A DNA stretch of 64,000 nucleotides from the NCBI GenBank assembly GCA_016210745.1, contig JACQTO010000176.1:1-64000 (forward strand), in the 5' to 3' direction. Shown one piece after another: positions 55,301-63,880 of this stretch (its first letter is position 1; each line of letters opens with the position of its first letter). The translations under genes and the position numbers were made by a program. A model generated the notes under the pieces. The model saw only the letters and a list, made by a program, of their open reading frames with translations. It was not told the origin of the DNA and searched no databases. The DNA comes from Betaproteobacteria bacterium. Lineage in GTDB: Bacteria; Pseudomonadota; Gammaproteobacteria; Burkholderiales; SG8-39.

Positions 55301-55916
55301 TATGCAGCGCCATGCTGGAGTAACCGGCGAATCGGTAAAGCTGCTGAGCGTTGTAGGCGTAGCCGAGCAGGGCAACGACGCCGATCACGCCCACGCATAC
55401 GGCGAGCGTTTGCTGCGCCCGGCGGCCCGCCCGTGCCTGCGCGCCGAGCAGCAGCAGTGCGGCGCCGCTCAGCACAAAACCAATCGCGGTTGCTTGCACC
55501 ATGCGTCCCGGGAAACGCGTGTGCGGATCGACCGCGTCGCGAAATAGCAGCTGGTCCAGGCCGAAGTCCGCGCCGGCGAGATATTGGGCCAACGTCACGC
55601 CGGCCACAGCGCAGACGATTGCCGCGCACGCAAACCGCAGCGCGCGCCGTTCGTGCAGCGCCAGCGCCAGACCTGCCAAGAAGAAGCAGAGCGCCGTGTT
55701 GGCCTTCATCGTCGCGAGGCCCGGGACGACGCTCTTCAATGCATCCAAACTGAGCCCCCAGCCAGCCAGCGCAAGCAAGCCCACGCCCGCCACCAATGCC
55801 CCTGCCCATGTCGGCGCGTGCCGCCAGCCGGATTCGGAAACCATGCTCGAGCCCGCGCGCTCATCGCGCCGCGTCGTGCGCGGGATGATCTCGGCGTGCA
55901 CGCGATCGCCGCTCAT
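52395..55916 (-). CDS. Hybrid histidine kinase, polytopic membrane sensor with three PAS domains
   Basis: A 1173-residue protein. About eight membrane helices fill residues 35-290 (e.g. VVALLGYAYNAQQLYRFAGY between helices), followed by three PAS/PAC modules, each ending DITERK-like. HisKA box FLANVSHELRTPLNAILGF has His720; ATPase motifs are DSGPGMDEKDSTGIFSAFGR and GTGLGLYISKQYVELMGG. The receiver has phospho-Asp1015 in HLVWMDIRMPEMDG. The helical C-terminus after the receiver lacks a clear HPt His motif. Its start is an ATGA overlap with the upstream kinase. From the HisKA box on, it is closely similar to that upstream kinase. Confidence 0.9.
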   Translation of the reverse strand: MSGDRVHAEIIPRTTRRDERAGSSMVSESGWRHAPTWAGALVAGVGLLALAGWGLSLDALKSVVPGLATMKANTALCFFLAGLALALHERRALRFACAAIVCAVAGVTLAQYLAGADFGLDQLLFRDAVDPHTRFPGRMVQATAIGFVLSGAALLLLGAQARAGRRAQQTLAVCVGVIGVVALLGYAYNAQQLYRFAGYSSMALHTALSFVLLAIGLVLAREDGLASVLTTPGPAAQLARWLLPAVLLLPAVLGWLVWWGLDQGFYGVGMDLALLVLVLMLALAALVFWTARALDRADAKRRQAEAALRESQHRLAVALEIAELTVWEYRQDNGLIEFDHRANEIFGTGDRRAMSIEEFLAFVHEEDRPRVAADVRAALDPAGDGLYDTEYRIVRPDGAQRWLTARGHAIFAGDGEHRRLVRVIGTGMDITERKQAEEALRQSREDLERAQTVGQVGSWRLDTRRNILTWSDENHRIFGLPKGTPMSYETFLSTIHPDDRQYVDTQWQAGMHGAPYDIEHRIVLDGQVKWVREKAYLEFDETGALRGGLGITQDITERKRAEDAMRASEERFSAIIRTAMDAIIALDQDQRIILFNAAAEKIFRCSAAEAIGQTLDRFIPEPYREIHRTHIETFGRTAVTARSMASQKPLVGQRADGELFPFEATISQASTPGQKLYTVILRDISQREKAEQLLRETEAERIRAEQSNEAKAAFLANVSHELRTPLNAILGFGRLMRNAKDVTPEQTRHLDIINNSGEHLLGLINNVLEISKVESGHAAIEETGFDLHRLLHEIRSLMHVEADGKGLTLEMVLSPEMPRYVTADERKLRQVLLNLVGNAIKFTGTGGISLRAAITPRKPEPFAWVRFEVEDSGPGMDEKDSTGIFSAFGRLRSMPGAQTGTGLGLYISKQYVELMGGTIGFTTRPGRGSVFYFEIPLRPTDRSDRVPAVSDRGRIAGLAPGQHRYRLLIAEDQRENRELLHALIEPLGFDLRDAANGREAVALCEQWHPHLVWMDIRMPEMDGLEATRRIRTSAIGSKTKIVAVTAHALEEERQEILAAGCDDFIRKPYGDAEIFEALTKHLGVRFVYTESQAANIIDAGESAGAQLERLPAALLGELREAAVLLDGDRCLEVAGRIVAIDDKLGARLRGMVKNLQFKELLTLLDSFVPGTTA

Positions 55917-58444
55917 GCGCTCCCGCCTGCCGTCACCGCGTCCAGCACCGCAAGCAGCTCGTGGAAACGCAGCTCATCCGTCATGCGGCGCAGCCGGGCG
56001 CCGAGTTCCACGTCGATGCGCTCGACCTTTGCGGCAAGCTCAAGGCAGCGCCGCATGTCCAGCAGCACCGCGGCGTAACGCAACTCCTCGATCAATTCCG
56101 GCGGGAGTTCGCGCAATTGGGTCACACTGCATTGCCCCTCCCCGGCAGTCGAGGGCTGTTCTTCGTCGTACAGGAAGCGCACGCCAAGGTGTTTTTCCAG
56201 CGCTTCGAATATCTCGGTATCCCGGTAAGGTTTGCTTATGAAATCGTCGCAGCCGGCCGCCAGAATCTCATCCCGCTCAACCGCCATGGCACGCGCGGTA
56301 AGGGCGACGATCTTGGTTTGAGCCCCGGCCGCCTTGATGCGCCTGGTGGCCTCCAGCCCGTCAATATCCGGCATGCAGATATCCATCCAGATGAGATGCG
56401 GACGCCATTGCTGGGCGAGAGCGACCGCTTCGCCGCCATCGACGGCGTCGCGCAGATCGAATTGCAGAGGCTCGAGCAGCGAGTGCAAGAGCACACGGTT
56501 CTCCGGCTGGTCTTCGGCGATGAGCAGTCGATAGCTCTGTTGTCCCGGCGCCAGGCCTATGATGCGTGCGCCGGTCCATTTTGCGGCGAGTTCTGCTGAG
56601 GGGCTGGCGGTGTGCAGCGGAACCTCGAACCGGAATACCGTGCCCTTGCCCGGTATCGAGCTCAAGCCGAGTTCCCCGCCCATGAGTTCGACCAGTTGCT
56701 TGCTGATGTGCAGCCCCAGACCGGTTCCGGTTTCTGAGCGGGCCGGGCCGGTCAATTGTTGGAACGGGGCGAAGATGCGGCTCCTGTCCTTCTCGTCGAT
56801 GCCGGGACCGGTATCTTCCACCTCAAAGCGAACTCGCTGTGCCGCCTCCTGTGGCGTGGTCTCGGCGCGCAACGATACCCCGCCGGTCCTGGTGAATTTG
56901 ATCGCATTACCGAGCAGATTGATCAATACCTGGCGCAATTTGACCGCATCTGCGGTTGCATAGCGGGACACCCCCGGGGAAATGACCATGCGGAAGCTCA
57001 ATCCTTTTCCCGCGGCCTGCACTTGCATCAACGATGCGATTTCATGCAATAACCGGTGCAGGTCGAAATCGATTTCCTCGAGCGCCATGCGGCCCGACTC
57101 GATCTTGGACAAGTCCAGGATATTGTTGATGAGATGCAAAAGGTGTTCGCCACTGCTGTTGATAATATCCAAATGGCGTGCCTGTTCCGCGGTGACATCC
57201 TTGCTGTTCATCAGCAAGCGGCAGAAGCCGAGGATCCCGTTCAGCGGCGTGCGCAGTTCATGGCTTACGGTGGAGAGAAAAGCCGCCTTTGCCGCGTTCG
57301 CCTGCTCGGCCACCTGTTTCGCGAGCAGCATTTCGTGCTCCGCCTTTTCGGCTACGTCTCGCTCCCGTTCCCGCTGATGCAGAAGCTGCTGCGTGTCCAG
57401 CAGGGCTTGTCGCACTCGATCGGCCTCTTTGAGCCCAAGCGGAGGAATCGACACCGCTTCGCCCTTGCCGATCGCCAAGGCTGGGGCTGTCAATTCCTGG
57501 ATCGGCCGGGCGATGCCGCGGCCGATCCAGGTGGCCAATCCGAGGCCCATCAAAAGCAGCAGGCCTGCGCCAGCGGAGTAAAGCGCGAGGTCTCGCCTCA
57601 GATCGGCGGTCAGAACGGCCTCCGGGACCCCGATCGCTACCGCCCACCCGTAGAGCGAGGATCGGCTGAAGGCAGTCATTACCCGGATGCCTTCCAGCGT
57701 CGGACTCACGTCCAGCACTTCCTCCTGCACCTGCAGCATTCGTTGCAGAAGGGCCGGCGAAGCCTTCCGGCCGACAAACTGCTCCGCGGCGCGGTCCCGA
57801 GCGACGATCGTTCCCGTGCGGTCGAAGATTCCAATAACCCATTCCCGGGGCAGACCCTGCTGCGACAGGACTTCGCCAAGATGATTGGGATCCATGCCCA
57901 AAGCCAGACCATAGAGCGCCTTGCCGTCGCGAATCACCGGCACCTCGATGCCCACCAGCGGTTTCTTGGTGACGCCTCCGATATAGACGTCGGACACAGC
58001 TGGCTTGGCCGTCGCAAGTACCTGCTGCAGCAGCTCAGGATTGCCGTGGCGCGGAAGTGAGGCGCCGAATGGCCGGAGAAGGTTCACGACCTGCTGCCCG
58101 GAGGCGTCGGTCAGGACGATGGTGAATCCCGAGGTGTACCCCAACACCTCCTTCGCCTGGCGGTAGAAGGCGGCGAAATCGCGGCGATCGATCTGGCTCG
58201 ATGTGGCAAGGGTTTGCAGCGCGGCCACGTTGGCGGCCAGATCACGTTCGACGACCCGCATGAGGCCGCGGGTGGTTTCGAGCGTGCGTTGCGTAAGGTT
58301 GGACCGTTCCTGTTTATAGGAAACGTAGGTGACAGCGGCGGCGAGCAGCCAGGCCGGCAGAATGCAGGCGACTACCAGTAAAGCAACGCGCGCCTGGATC
58401 GTCAGCCGGTCGTGCTGACGCAGTGCCGCAAAGAGCTTCCGCAA
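55913..58444 (-). CDS. Hybrid histidine kinase with Cache-like sensor
   Basis: An 843-residue protein and first gene of the three-kinase operon. A membrane helix (VALLVVACILPAWLLAAAVTYV), a periplasmic double-Cache-like region of about 240 residues, a second helix (LYSAGAGLLLLMGLGLATWI) and a HAMP-like linker precede the HisKA box STVSHELRTPLNGILGF with His395. The ATPase has DTGPGIDEKDRSRIFAPFQQ. The receiver has phospho-Asp688 in HLIWMDICMPDIDG. A helical tail ends the protein as in its neighbour. The gene is divergent from ridA; the 269-bp gap should hold its promoter but no clear one was seen. Confidence 0.9.
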   Translation of the reverse strand: MRKLFAALRQHDRLTIQARVALLVVACILPAWLLAAAVTYVSYKQERSNLTQRTLETTRGLMRVVERDLAANVAALQTLATSSQIDRRDFAAFYRQAKEVLGYTSGFTIVLTDASGQQVVNLLRPFGASLPRHGNPELLQQVLATAKPAVSDVYIGGVTKKPLVGIEVPVIRDGKALYGLALGMDPNHLGEVLSQQGLPREWVIGIFDRTGTIVARDRAAEQFVGRKASPALLQRMLQVQEEVLDVSPTLEGIRVMTAFSRSSLYGWAVAIGVPEAVLTADLRRDLALYSAGAGLLLLMGLGLATWIGRGIARPIQELTAPALAIGKGEAVSIPPLGLKEADRVRQALLDTQQLLHQRERERDVAEKAEHEMLLAKQVAEQANAAKAAFLSTVSHELRTPLNGILGFCRLLMNSKDVTAEQARHLDIINSSGEHLLHLINNILDLSKIESGRMALEEIDFDLHRLLHEIASLMQVQAAGKGLSFRMVISPGVSRYATADAVKLRQVLINLLGNAIKFTRTGGVSLRAETTPQEAAQRVRFEVEDTGPGIDEKDRSRIFAPFQQLTGPARSETGTGLGLHISKQLVELMGGELGLSSIPGKGTVFRFEVPLHTASPSAELAAKWTGARIIGLAPGQQSYRLLIAEDQPENRVLLHSLLEPLQFDLRDAVDGGEAVALAQQWRPHLIWMDICMPDIDGLEATRRIKAAGAQTKIVALTARAMAVERDEILAAGCDDFISKPYRDTEIFEALEKHLGVRFLYDEEQPSTAGEGQCSVTQLRELPPELIEELRYAAVLLDMRRCLELAAKVERIDVELGARLRRMTDELRFHELLAVLDAVTAGGSA

Positions 58445-58713
58445 ACGTCCTCCTGAAGTGGCGCATCGCTTATTGTTATCGCCTGAAACGGCTTTGGTGT
58501 GACAGTTTCACGGCGAGGTTCCGATGTCAATACGTAGTCGGCCGTGCAGCGGGTAGCCCCGGTAAGAATAGAGCCGATCCGCCTATAATGGGCGGGCTAA
58601 TCCAGAGTAACTAGGTAGGGTATGCAGCCGCAGTCAAGAACCGACCAAGCTGGTCCGGCAGCAAGCCGAAGCTGAAGCGAGTCTGACCCAACTAATCCAA
58701 GGAACTGACGACC

Positions 58714-59121
58714 ATGGCAGAAATCAAGACTCTCAATCCCGAGGCGCTCGGGAAAGCCCCCGCCCAGTATTCGCACGTCACGCGGGTGAAGGCCTCGGAG
58801 TTCCTGTTCATCGCCGGCCAAATTGCGAGAGACAAGGCCGGCAACCTGGTCGGAGTGGACAACTTCGAGGCGCAGTGCAGCCAGGTATTCATCAACATCG
58901 AGGCCGCGCTCAAGGCAGCCGGAGCCGGATGGAAGAACGTCGTGCAGTTCACGACCTACATCGTGCATTCGCAGGACATACCGAAGCTGAGGAATTTCCG
59001 CGCGAACGAATTTCCGAAAATGTTTCCTGACGGAGTTTTTCCGCCGAACACGCTGGTCGTCGCCGATCGGCTGGCGGAAGAGGCGTTGCTCATCGAGGTG
59101 CAGACGATCGCTGCGCTGTAG
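58714..59121 (+). CDS. RidA-family (YjgF/YER057c/UK114) protein
   Basis: A 135-residue protein of the RidA superfamily. It shows SHVTRVKASEFLFIAGQIAR, VFINIEAALKAAGAGWKNVV and the C-terminal LVVADRLAEEALLIEVQTIA. The archetypal RidA catalytic Arg lies in a motif near residue 105 (R-x-x-V-x-V-x-x-LP); here the matching stretch is PPNTLVVADRL, so imine deaminase activity is doubtful and it belongs to another subgroup. AAGGAA precedes the ATG. It may form a unit with the following efflux genes. Confidence 0.85.
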   Translation: MAEIKTLNPEALGKAPAQYSHVTRVKASEFLFIAGQIARDKAGNLVGVDNFEAQCSQVFINIEAALKAAGAGWKNVVQFTTYIVHSQDIPKLRNFRANEFPKMFPDGVFPPNTLVVADRLAEEALLIEVQTIAAL

Positions 59122-59205
59122 GTCGCTTCGACCTCATGGCCGAACTCGGGGTCGGTTCGCGATCAATTCATGCAGTTACGTAATCCTCGCTAGGCGCGGA
59201 AACGC

Positions 59206-60414
59206 TTGCGCCGCCCGTCCGACATTTCCTTCATAGCCGCGCTGGGGTCGATCACCTTGATCGGTCCGCTTGCGGTGCATCTGTACTTGCCGGTAATGCC
59301 GGAGGTCAAAAAGGCCTTTGCCATTTCGGAAGCGCTGGTGGGGCTGACTTTCAGCGCCACGCTTCTGGTCATGGCGATCGTTACTCTGGTTTACGGCTCG
59401 CTATCGGATCGCTACGGCCGGCGGCCGGTGCTGCTCACGGGGCTGATCTTGTTCACCGTCGGCGGCGCCGTTTCAGCCCTCGCGGATTCAGTGGCCGGCT
59501 TGATCGCCGGAAGGATTATTCAGGCCCTGGGCGCCGGCTGCGGCATGACGCTTGCCCGTGTGATAGCGCGCGATGCCTATGGGGCCGATCGCCTTGTGAA
59601 AGCGATCGCCTATCTGAGCATGGCCTACGCGCTCGGACCCATGCTCTCGCCGCTGTTCGCCGGGATCCTGATCGATACTTGGGGCTGGCGAAGCGCGCTA
59701 TGGTTCACCGCATTGTCCGGCGCGGCCATAACGGCGTTGGCATTCGTCGTGCTCTACGAGACGCGTCCTGCCGATGAAGTCGTATCGACGCCCTCGGGGG
59801 TCTGGCGGAACTATGCGGTGCTCATCGCGCACCCGCGTTTCACCGCTTTCGTATTGCAGACAGGATTGTCCACCGCGACTTTTTACGCTATGGCAGCGGC
59901 TTCGGCGTTCCTGATGAAAGACTATCTAGGCCGGTCGGCGACGGAGTTCGGACTGTATTTCGTGTTCTTTCCCGTGGGATTGTTCGCCGGGAATTTGCTT
60001 TCGAGCGTATTGAGCCACCGATTCTCGATTGAAACGATGGTCCTTACGGGATCTGTCATCAACATGGCTGCGGTGATCTCGCAGTCGGCGTTGATTCTCG
60101 CGGGGTATCTAAACCCGCTGATAATTTTCATTCCCGGATTCCTGGTTACCTTCGGTCAGGGACTGGCGCTGCCCAATGCCCAGGCCGGCGCACTTCGGGT
60201 GATGCCCGCACTGGCCGGCACGGCAGCGGGCACCGGCGTGTTTTTCCAGTCGTTCCTGGGCGCGGTTTTTTCTCAGATCTACGGCCTGCTCGCCGATGGC
60301 ACGCCCATACCCTTGGTTATCACGGCGTCAGCCGGAGCGGTTCTGACCTTGATTGCAGGATTGACGCCCGTCGTCTTGAAACTCCGGGAGCGCCCCGCGC
60401 CAATGCCTGGCTAG
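59206..60414 (+). CDS. Bcr/CflA-type MFS drug efflux transporter (paralogue 1)
   Basis: A 402-residue 12-helix transporter. The MFS motif between helices 2 and 3 is YGSLSDRYGRRPVLLTGLIL; the family motif RIIQALGAGCGMTLARVIARD and QGLALPNAQAGAL are present. Start TTG 59206 aligns exactly with the ATG of the two paralogues downstream (MRRPSD/MRRTPN/MRRQPA), so TTG is accepted. The family exports bicyclomycin, chloramphenicol-like drugs, sulfonamides or dipeptides by proton antiport. First of three tandem genes of identical length. Confidence 0.92.
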   Translation: MRRPSDISFIAALGSITLIGPLAVHLYLPVMPEVKKAFAISEALVGLTFSATLLVMAIVTLVYGSLSDRYGRRPVLLTGLILFTVGGAVSALADSVAGLIAGRIIQALGAGCGMTLARVIARDAYGADRLVKAIAYLSMAYALGPMLSPLFAGILIDTWGWRSALWFTALSGAAITALAFVVLYETRPADEVVSTPSGVWRNYAVLIAHPRFTAFVLQTGLSTATFYAMAAASAFLMKDYLGRSATEFGLYFVFFPVGLFAGNLLSSVLSHRFSIETMVLTGSVINMAAVISQSALILAGYLNPLIIFIPGFLVTFGQGLALPNAQAGALRVMPALAGTAAGTGVFFQSFLGAVFSQIYGLLADGTPIPLVITASAGAVLTLIAGLTPVVLKLRERPAPMPG

Positions 60415-60527
60415 AGCCGGAGCAGTCCGTCCGTGCCGTCTTGCCCAGGAGATAGTGCCCGAGGCGGGACGATGTCACGGACTTGCGCCGATGACACGCC
60501 GCGAAGCCACCATGACCTTCCCAACCA

Positions 60528-61736
60528 ATGCGCCGCACGCCTAACTTGACTTTCTTGACCGCTCTCGCGTCGATCACCTTGATCGGGCCGTTTGCGGTGC
60601 ACCTTTTTCTGCCCGTCATGCCGGAGATCAAGAAAGCATTTGCCATTTCCGAAGCTCTGGTGGGGCTGACTTTCAGCGTCAGCCTCATGGTCATGGCTTT
60701 CGCTACGCTGGTGTACGGGTCGCTTTCGGATCGCTACGGCCGGCGGCCAGTGCTGCTCGCAGGGCTGGCCTTGTTCACTGTCGGCGGAACCGTGGCTGCC
60801 TTTGCGGGCTCGGTTTCCGGTCTAGTTATCGGGCGGATGATTCAAGCCCTCGGTGCCGGCTGCGGCATCACGCTCGCCCGCGTCATAGCCCGCGATGCCT
60901 ACGGGAGCGATAGTCTTGTCAAAGTGATCGCCTATCTGAGTATGGCCGCCACGCTCGGGCCCATGATCTCCCCGCTGATCGGTGGGGTCCTGATCGATAC
61001 CTTCGGCTGGCGGAGCGTTCTGTTGTTTGCCGTGCTGGCCGGCGCAATCATTGCGTTGTCGGCTTACGTCGTGCTCTACGAGACCCATCCGGCGAATGAA
61101 ATCGAACCGGGACGCTCAGGGGTCTTGCGTGACTACGCCGTGCTCCTCGCGCATCCGCGCTTCACCGCTTTCGTATTGCAGACGGGATTTGCCACCGGGA
61201 CTTTTTTCGCCATGGCAGCCGCATCGTCTTTCCTGATGAAGGACTATCTTGCCCGGTCCGCCACGGAGTTCGGCCTGTATTTCGTTTTGTTTCCATTGGG
61301 ATTGCTCGTCGGAAATGTCATTTCGAGCAGGCTAAGCCAGCGTTTCCCGATCGAGAATATGGTTCTTGCGGGGTCCATCATCAACCTGGTGACGATAATT
61401 TCTCAGTCGGCATTGATTTTCGGAGGGTATCTGACCCCGCTGATCATATTCATTCCCGGATTCCTGATTACCTTCGGTCAGGGACTGGCGCTGCCCAATG
61501 CTCAGGCCGGCGCGCTTCGGGTGATGCCAAAGCTGGCCGGCACCGCCGCGGGCATCGGCGTGTTTTTCCAGTCGTTCCTCGGTGCTGTTTTTTCCCAAGT
61601 TTACGGGCTGCTTGCCGATGGCACGCCCATACCCATGGTCATCGCCGTTTCAGTCGGGTCGGTCCTTACTTTTTTTGCAGGACTGACGCCCTTTGTTTTG
61701 AAGCGACGCGAGCGCGCTGCGGCAGCGCAGCGATGA
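60528..61736 (+). CDS. Bcr/CflA-type MFS drug efflux transporter (paralogue 2)
   Basis: A 402-residue transporter colinear with its neighbours. Motifs are YGSLSDRYGRRPVLLAGLAL, RMIQALGAGCGITLARVIARD and LPNAQAGALRVMPKLAGTAA. The stretch DAYGSDSLVKVIAYLSMAAT is identical to that of paralogue 3 and differs from paralogue 1; its DNA differs at only 2 of 84 bases (60894-60977 vs 62139-62222) while flanking DNA differs more, which suggests gene conversion. It lies 113 bases after paralogue 1. Confidence 0.92.
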   Translation: MRRTPNLTFLTALASITLIGPFAVHLFLPVMPEIKKAFAISEALVGLTFSVSLMVMAFATLVYGSLSDRYGRRPVLLAGLALFTVGGTVAAFAGSVSGLVIGRMIQALGAGCGITLARVIARDAYGSDSLVKVIAYLSMAATLGPMISPLIGGVLIDTFGWRSVLLFAVLAGAIIALSAYVVLYETHPANEIEPGRSGVLRDYAVLLAHPRFTAFVLQTGFATGTFFAMAAASSFLMKDYLARSATEFGLYFVLFPLGLLVGNVISSRLSQRFPIENMVLAGSIINLVTIISQSALIFGGYLTPLIIFIPGFLITFGQGLALPNAQAGALRVMPKLAGTAAGIGVFFQSFLGAVFSQVYGLLADGTPIPMVIAVSVGSVLTFFAGLTPFVLKRRERAAAAQR

Positions 61737-61772
61737 GTTTGCAAATGTCCATCCCGTAGGACCAGAGAATCG

Positions 61773-62981
61773 ATGCGCCGCCAGCCTGCCTTCCTCTTTG
61801 CAGCCGCTCTGGTGTCGATCACCCTGATCGACCCGTTTGCGGTGCTCCTTTTTCTGCCCGCTATGCCGGAAGTGAAAAAGGCATTCGCCATTTCGGAGGC
61901 GGTGGTCGGGTTGACTTTGAGCGTCACCCTCTTGGTCATGGCTATCGTTACCCTTTTGTACGGCTCGCTTTCCGATCGCTACGGCCGCCGGCCGGTACTG
62001 CTCGCGGGCCTGGTCTTGTTTACCGCGGGCGGAGCTATTTCGGCCCTCGCGGTCTCGGTCTCCGATCTGATTGCGGGGAGGGTAATTCAGGCCCTGGGCG
62101 CAGGCTGCGGCGTCGCGCTTGCCCGCGTCATCGCCCGGGATGCCTATGGGAGCGATAGTCTTGTCAAAGTGATCGCCTATCTGAGCATGGCCGCCACGCT
62201 CGGGCCCATGATCTCCCCGCTGCTGGGCGGGGCGCTGATCGATACGTTCGGCTGGCGAAGCGTGTTGTGGTTCGCCACGCTGGCCGGCGCACTCATCACG
62301 TCGTTGGCATACGCCGCGCTCTACGAAACCCGCCCGGCGGATGAAATCGAACGGGGACGCACAGGGTTTCTCCGGAATTACGCCGCGCTCTTCGCGCATC
62401 CGCGCTTCACCGCCTTCGTATTGCAGACCGGATTATCCACCGGGACTTTTTACGCGATGGCATCCGCGTCGGCGTTCCTGATGAAAGATTATATGAGCCG
62501 GTCCGCGACTGAATTCGGGCTGTATTTCGTCTTGTTTCCGGTAGGATTATTCATCGGTCATCTGCTCTCGGGCAGGCTGAGCCGGCGATTCTCGATTGAA
62601 AACATGGTCCTTACGGGATCGCTCATCAATCTGACGGCGGTCATCGCGCAGTCGGCGCTGATACTTGCAGGGTATCTGACGCCGCTGATAATTTTTGTTC
62701 CCGGATTCTTGCTTACTTTCGGCCAGGGCTTGGCGCTGCCGAATGCGCAGGCCGGTGCGCTCCGGGTGATCCCGGGGCTCTCCGGTACGGCGGCGGGCAT
62801 CGGCGTGTTTTTCCAGTTGTTGCTTGGGGCTGTATTTTCCCAAGTCTACGGCCTGCTTGCCGATGGCACGCCGATCCCTATGCTTATCGTCGTTTCAGTC
62901 GGGTCGGTTCTGACTTTGCTTGCCGGATCAACGCCTTTCCTATTAAAACGCCGGGAGCGCGCTGCGGTATCGCCTCGATAG
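61773..62981 (+). CDS. Bcr/CflA-type MFS drug efflux transporter (paralogue 3)
   Basis: A 402-residue transporter starting MRRQPAFLFAAALVSITLID. Motifs are YGSLSDRYGRRPVLLAGLVL, RVIQALGAGCGVALARVIARD and LPNAQAGALRVIPGLSGTAA. An Asp replaces the Gly of the other two in the first helix (TLIDPF vs TLIGPF), a charge inside a membrane segment that could change ligand or coupling. It is only 36 bases after paralogue 2, so the pair is probably one transcript. The 228 bases after it hold no gene apart from the vapBC promoter. Confidence 0.92.
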   Translation: MRRQPAFLFAAALVSITLIDPFAVLLFLPAMPEVKKAFAISEAVVGLTLSVTLLVMAIVTLLYGSLSDRYGRRPVLLAGLVLFTAGGAISALAVSVSDLIAGRVIQALGAGCGVALARVIARDAYGSDSLVKVIAYLSMAATLGPMISPLLGGALIDTFGWRSVLWFATLAGALITSLAYAALYETRPADEIERGRTGFLRNYAALFAHPRFTAFVLQTGLSTGTFYAMASASAFLMKDYMSRSATEFGLYFVLFPVGLFIGHLLSGRLSRRFSIENMVLTGSLINLTAVIAQSALILAGYLTPLIIFVPGFLLTFGQGLALPNAQAGALRVIPGLSGTAAGIGVFFQLLLGAVFSQVYGLLADGTPIPMLIVVSVGSVLTLLAGSTPFLLKRRERAAVSPR

Positions 62982-63151
62982 AACTGCAGGCGTCCATCGC
63001 ACGGGGAGCCGAGACGATGCCAGTGGTGACTCGGGCACAGGCAGCGGCGCCGTGGCCGGCAGATCGGGGAGCGCCGCCACCCGATTTGCCGACGACACGG
63101 CGGGCGGCTTGAGTTTTCCCAATTTACTGCCGACAGCAAACTCCGCAAAGC

Positions 63152-63180
63152 TTGCGAGGTGCGTGACATGGGTCTAAAAT
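63152..63180 (+). promoter_or_regulatory. Candidate vapBC promoter
   Basis: TTGCGA (63152-63157), a 17-base spacer and TAAAAT (63175-63180) stand 30 bases before the vapB start. The stretch GTGTAAGATTAAG follows the -10. No clear inverted operator was found, although VapBC complexes usually repress their own promoter. Confidence 0.5.
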
Positions 63181-63209
63181 GTGTAAGATTAAGAGAAATG
63201 ATACACACC

Positions 63210-63404
63210 ATGCGCACCAACATTGTGATTGACGACAAGCTTATGAAAGACGTGCTCCGGGCGACCGGGATAAAGACCAAGCGGGAAGCGGTCGAGCTTG
63301 GGCTCCGCACGTTGCTTCGGTTGCGGCAACAAGAGGAGATACGGCGCTTCCGCGGCAAGCTCAACTGGGAAGGCGACCTTGACGCGATGAGGACCGACAA
63401 GTGA
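63210..63404 (+). CDS. vapB: VapB-type antitoxin
   Basis: A 64-residue antitoxin: MRTNIVIDDKLMKDVLRATG, IKTKREAVELGLRTLLRL, FRGKLNWEGDLDAMR. The N-terminal ribbon-helix-helix-like half binds DNA and the C-terminal RGKLxWEGDLDxMR clasps the toxin, as in the VapB2/AbrB-independent branch. ATG 63210 gives the typical start; ATG 63198 adds four residues. The stop overlaps the toxin start (GTGA). Confidence 0.92.
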   Translation: MRTNIVIDDKLMKDVLRATGIKTKREAVELGLRTLLRLRQQEEIRRFRGKLNWEGDLDAMRTDK

Positions 63405-63802
63405 TCTTGGTTGATTCCAGCGTCTGGATCGATTACTTCCGGGGAACCACGACGCCGCAGGTGGAAAAGCTGGACTCGTTGCTCGGTACGGAGCCGATTG
63501 TGACAGGTGACCTAATCTTGACGGAGGTGCTGCAAGGCTTTGTCAGCGACCGCGACTTCAATCAGGCCAAGAAGCTCATGACTTCGTTGGTAGTCGTAGA
63601 CATGGTGGGGCAAGACATAGCCATTCAAGCCGCCAAGAACTTCCGTGCGCTGCGTGCTGTTGGGATTACGATGCGTAAGACGATTGATACAGTGATTGCT
63701 ACACGTTGCATCGAGAGCGGTTTGCCTCTCCTGTACAGCGACAGAGACTTCGATCCGTTCATTGAGCACCTTGGCCTTCGCTCGGCGCTGCCCGCAGCGT
63801 AA
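63401..63802 (+). CDS. vapC: VapC-type PIN-domain toxin
   Basis: A 133-residue ribonuclease toxin with GTG start. The PIN acidic residues are Asp5 in ILVDSSVWIDYF, Glu in GDLILTEVLQGF, Asp in RKTIDTVIATRC and Asp in LLYSDRDFDPF, all in the normal order. Length is standard, so the pair looks functional. VapC enzymes cut initiator tRNA or rRNA in stress; the target here is unknown. Confidence 0.93.
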   Translation: MILVDSSVWIDYFRGTTTPQVEKLDSLLGTEPIVTGDLILTEVLQGFVSDRDFNQAKKLMTSLVVVDMVGQDIAIQAAKNFRALRAVGITMRKTIDTVIATRCIESGLPLLYSDRDFDPFIEHLGLRSALPAA

Positions 63803-63880
63803 GGAAACTCTGCAAAACCCGGATTTCGCCACCCCCCGCGAAGGCGGGGTCCAGTCGAATCAAGCACTTTCCGAATTTGG

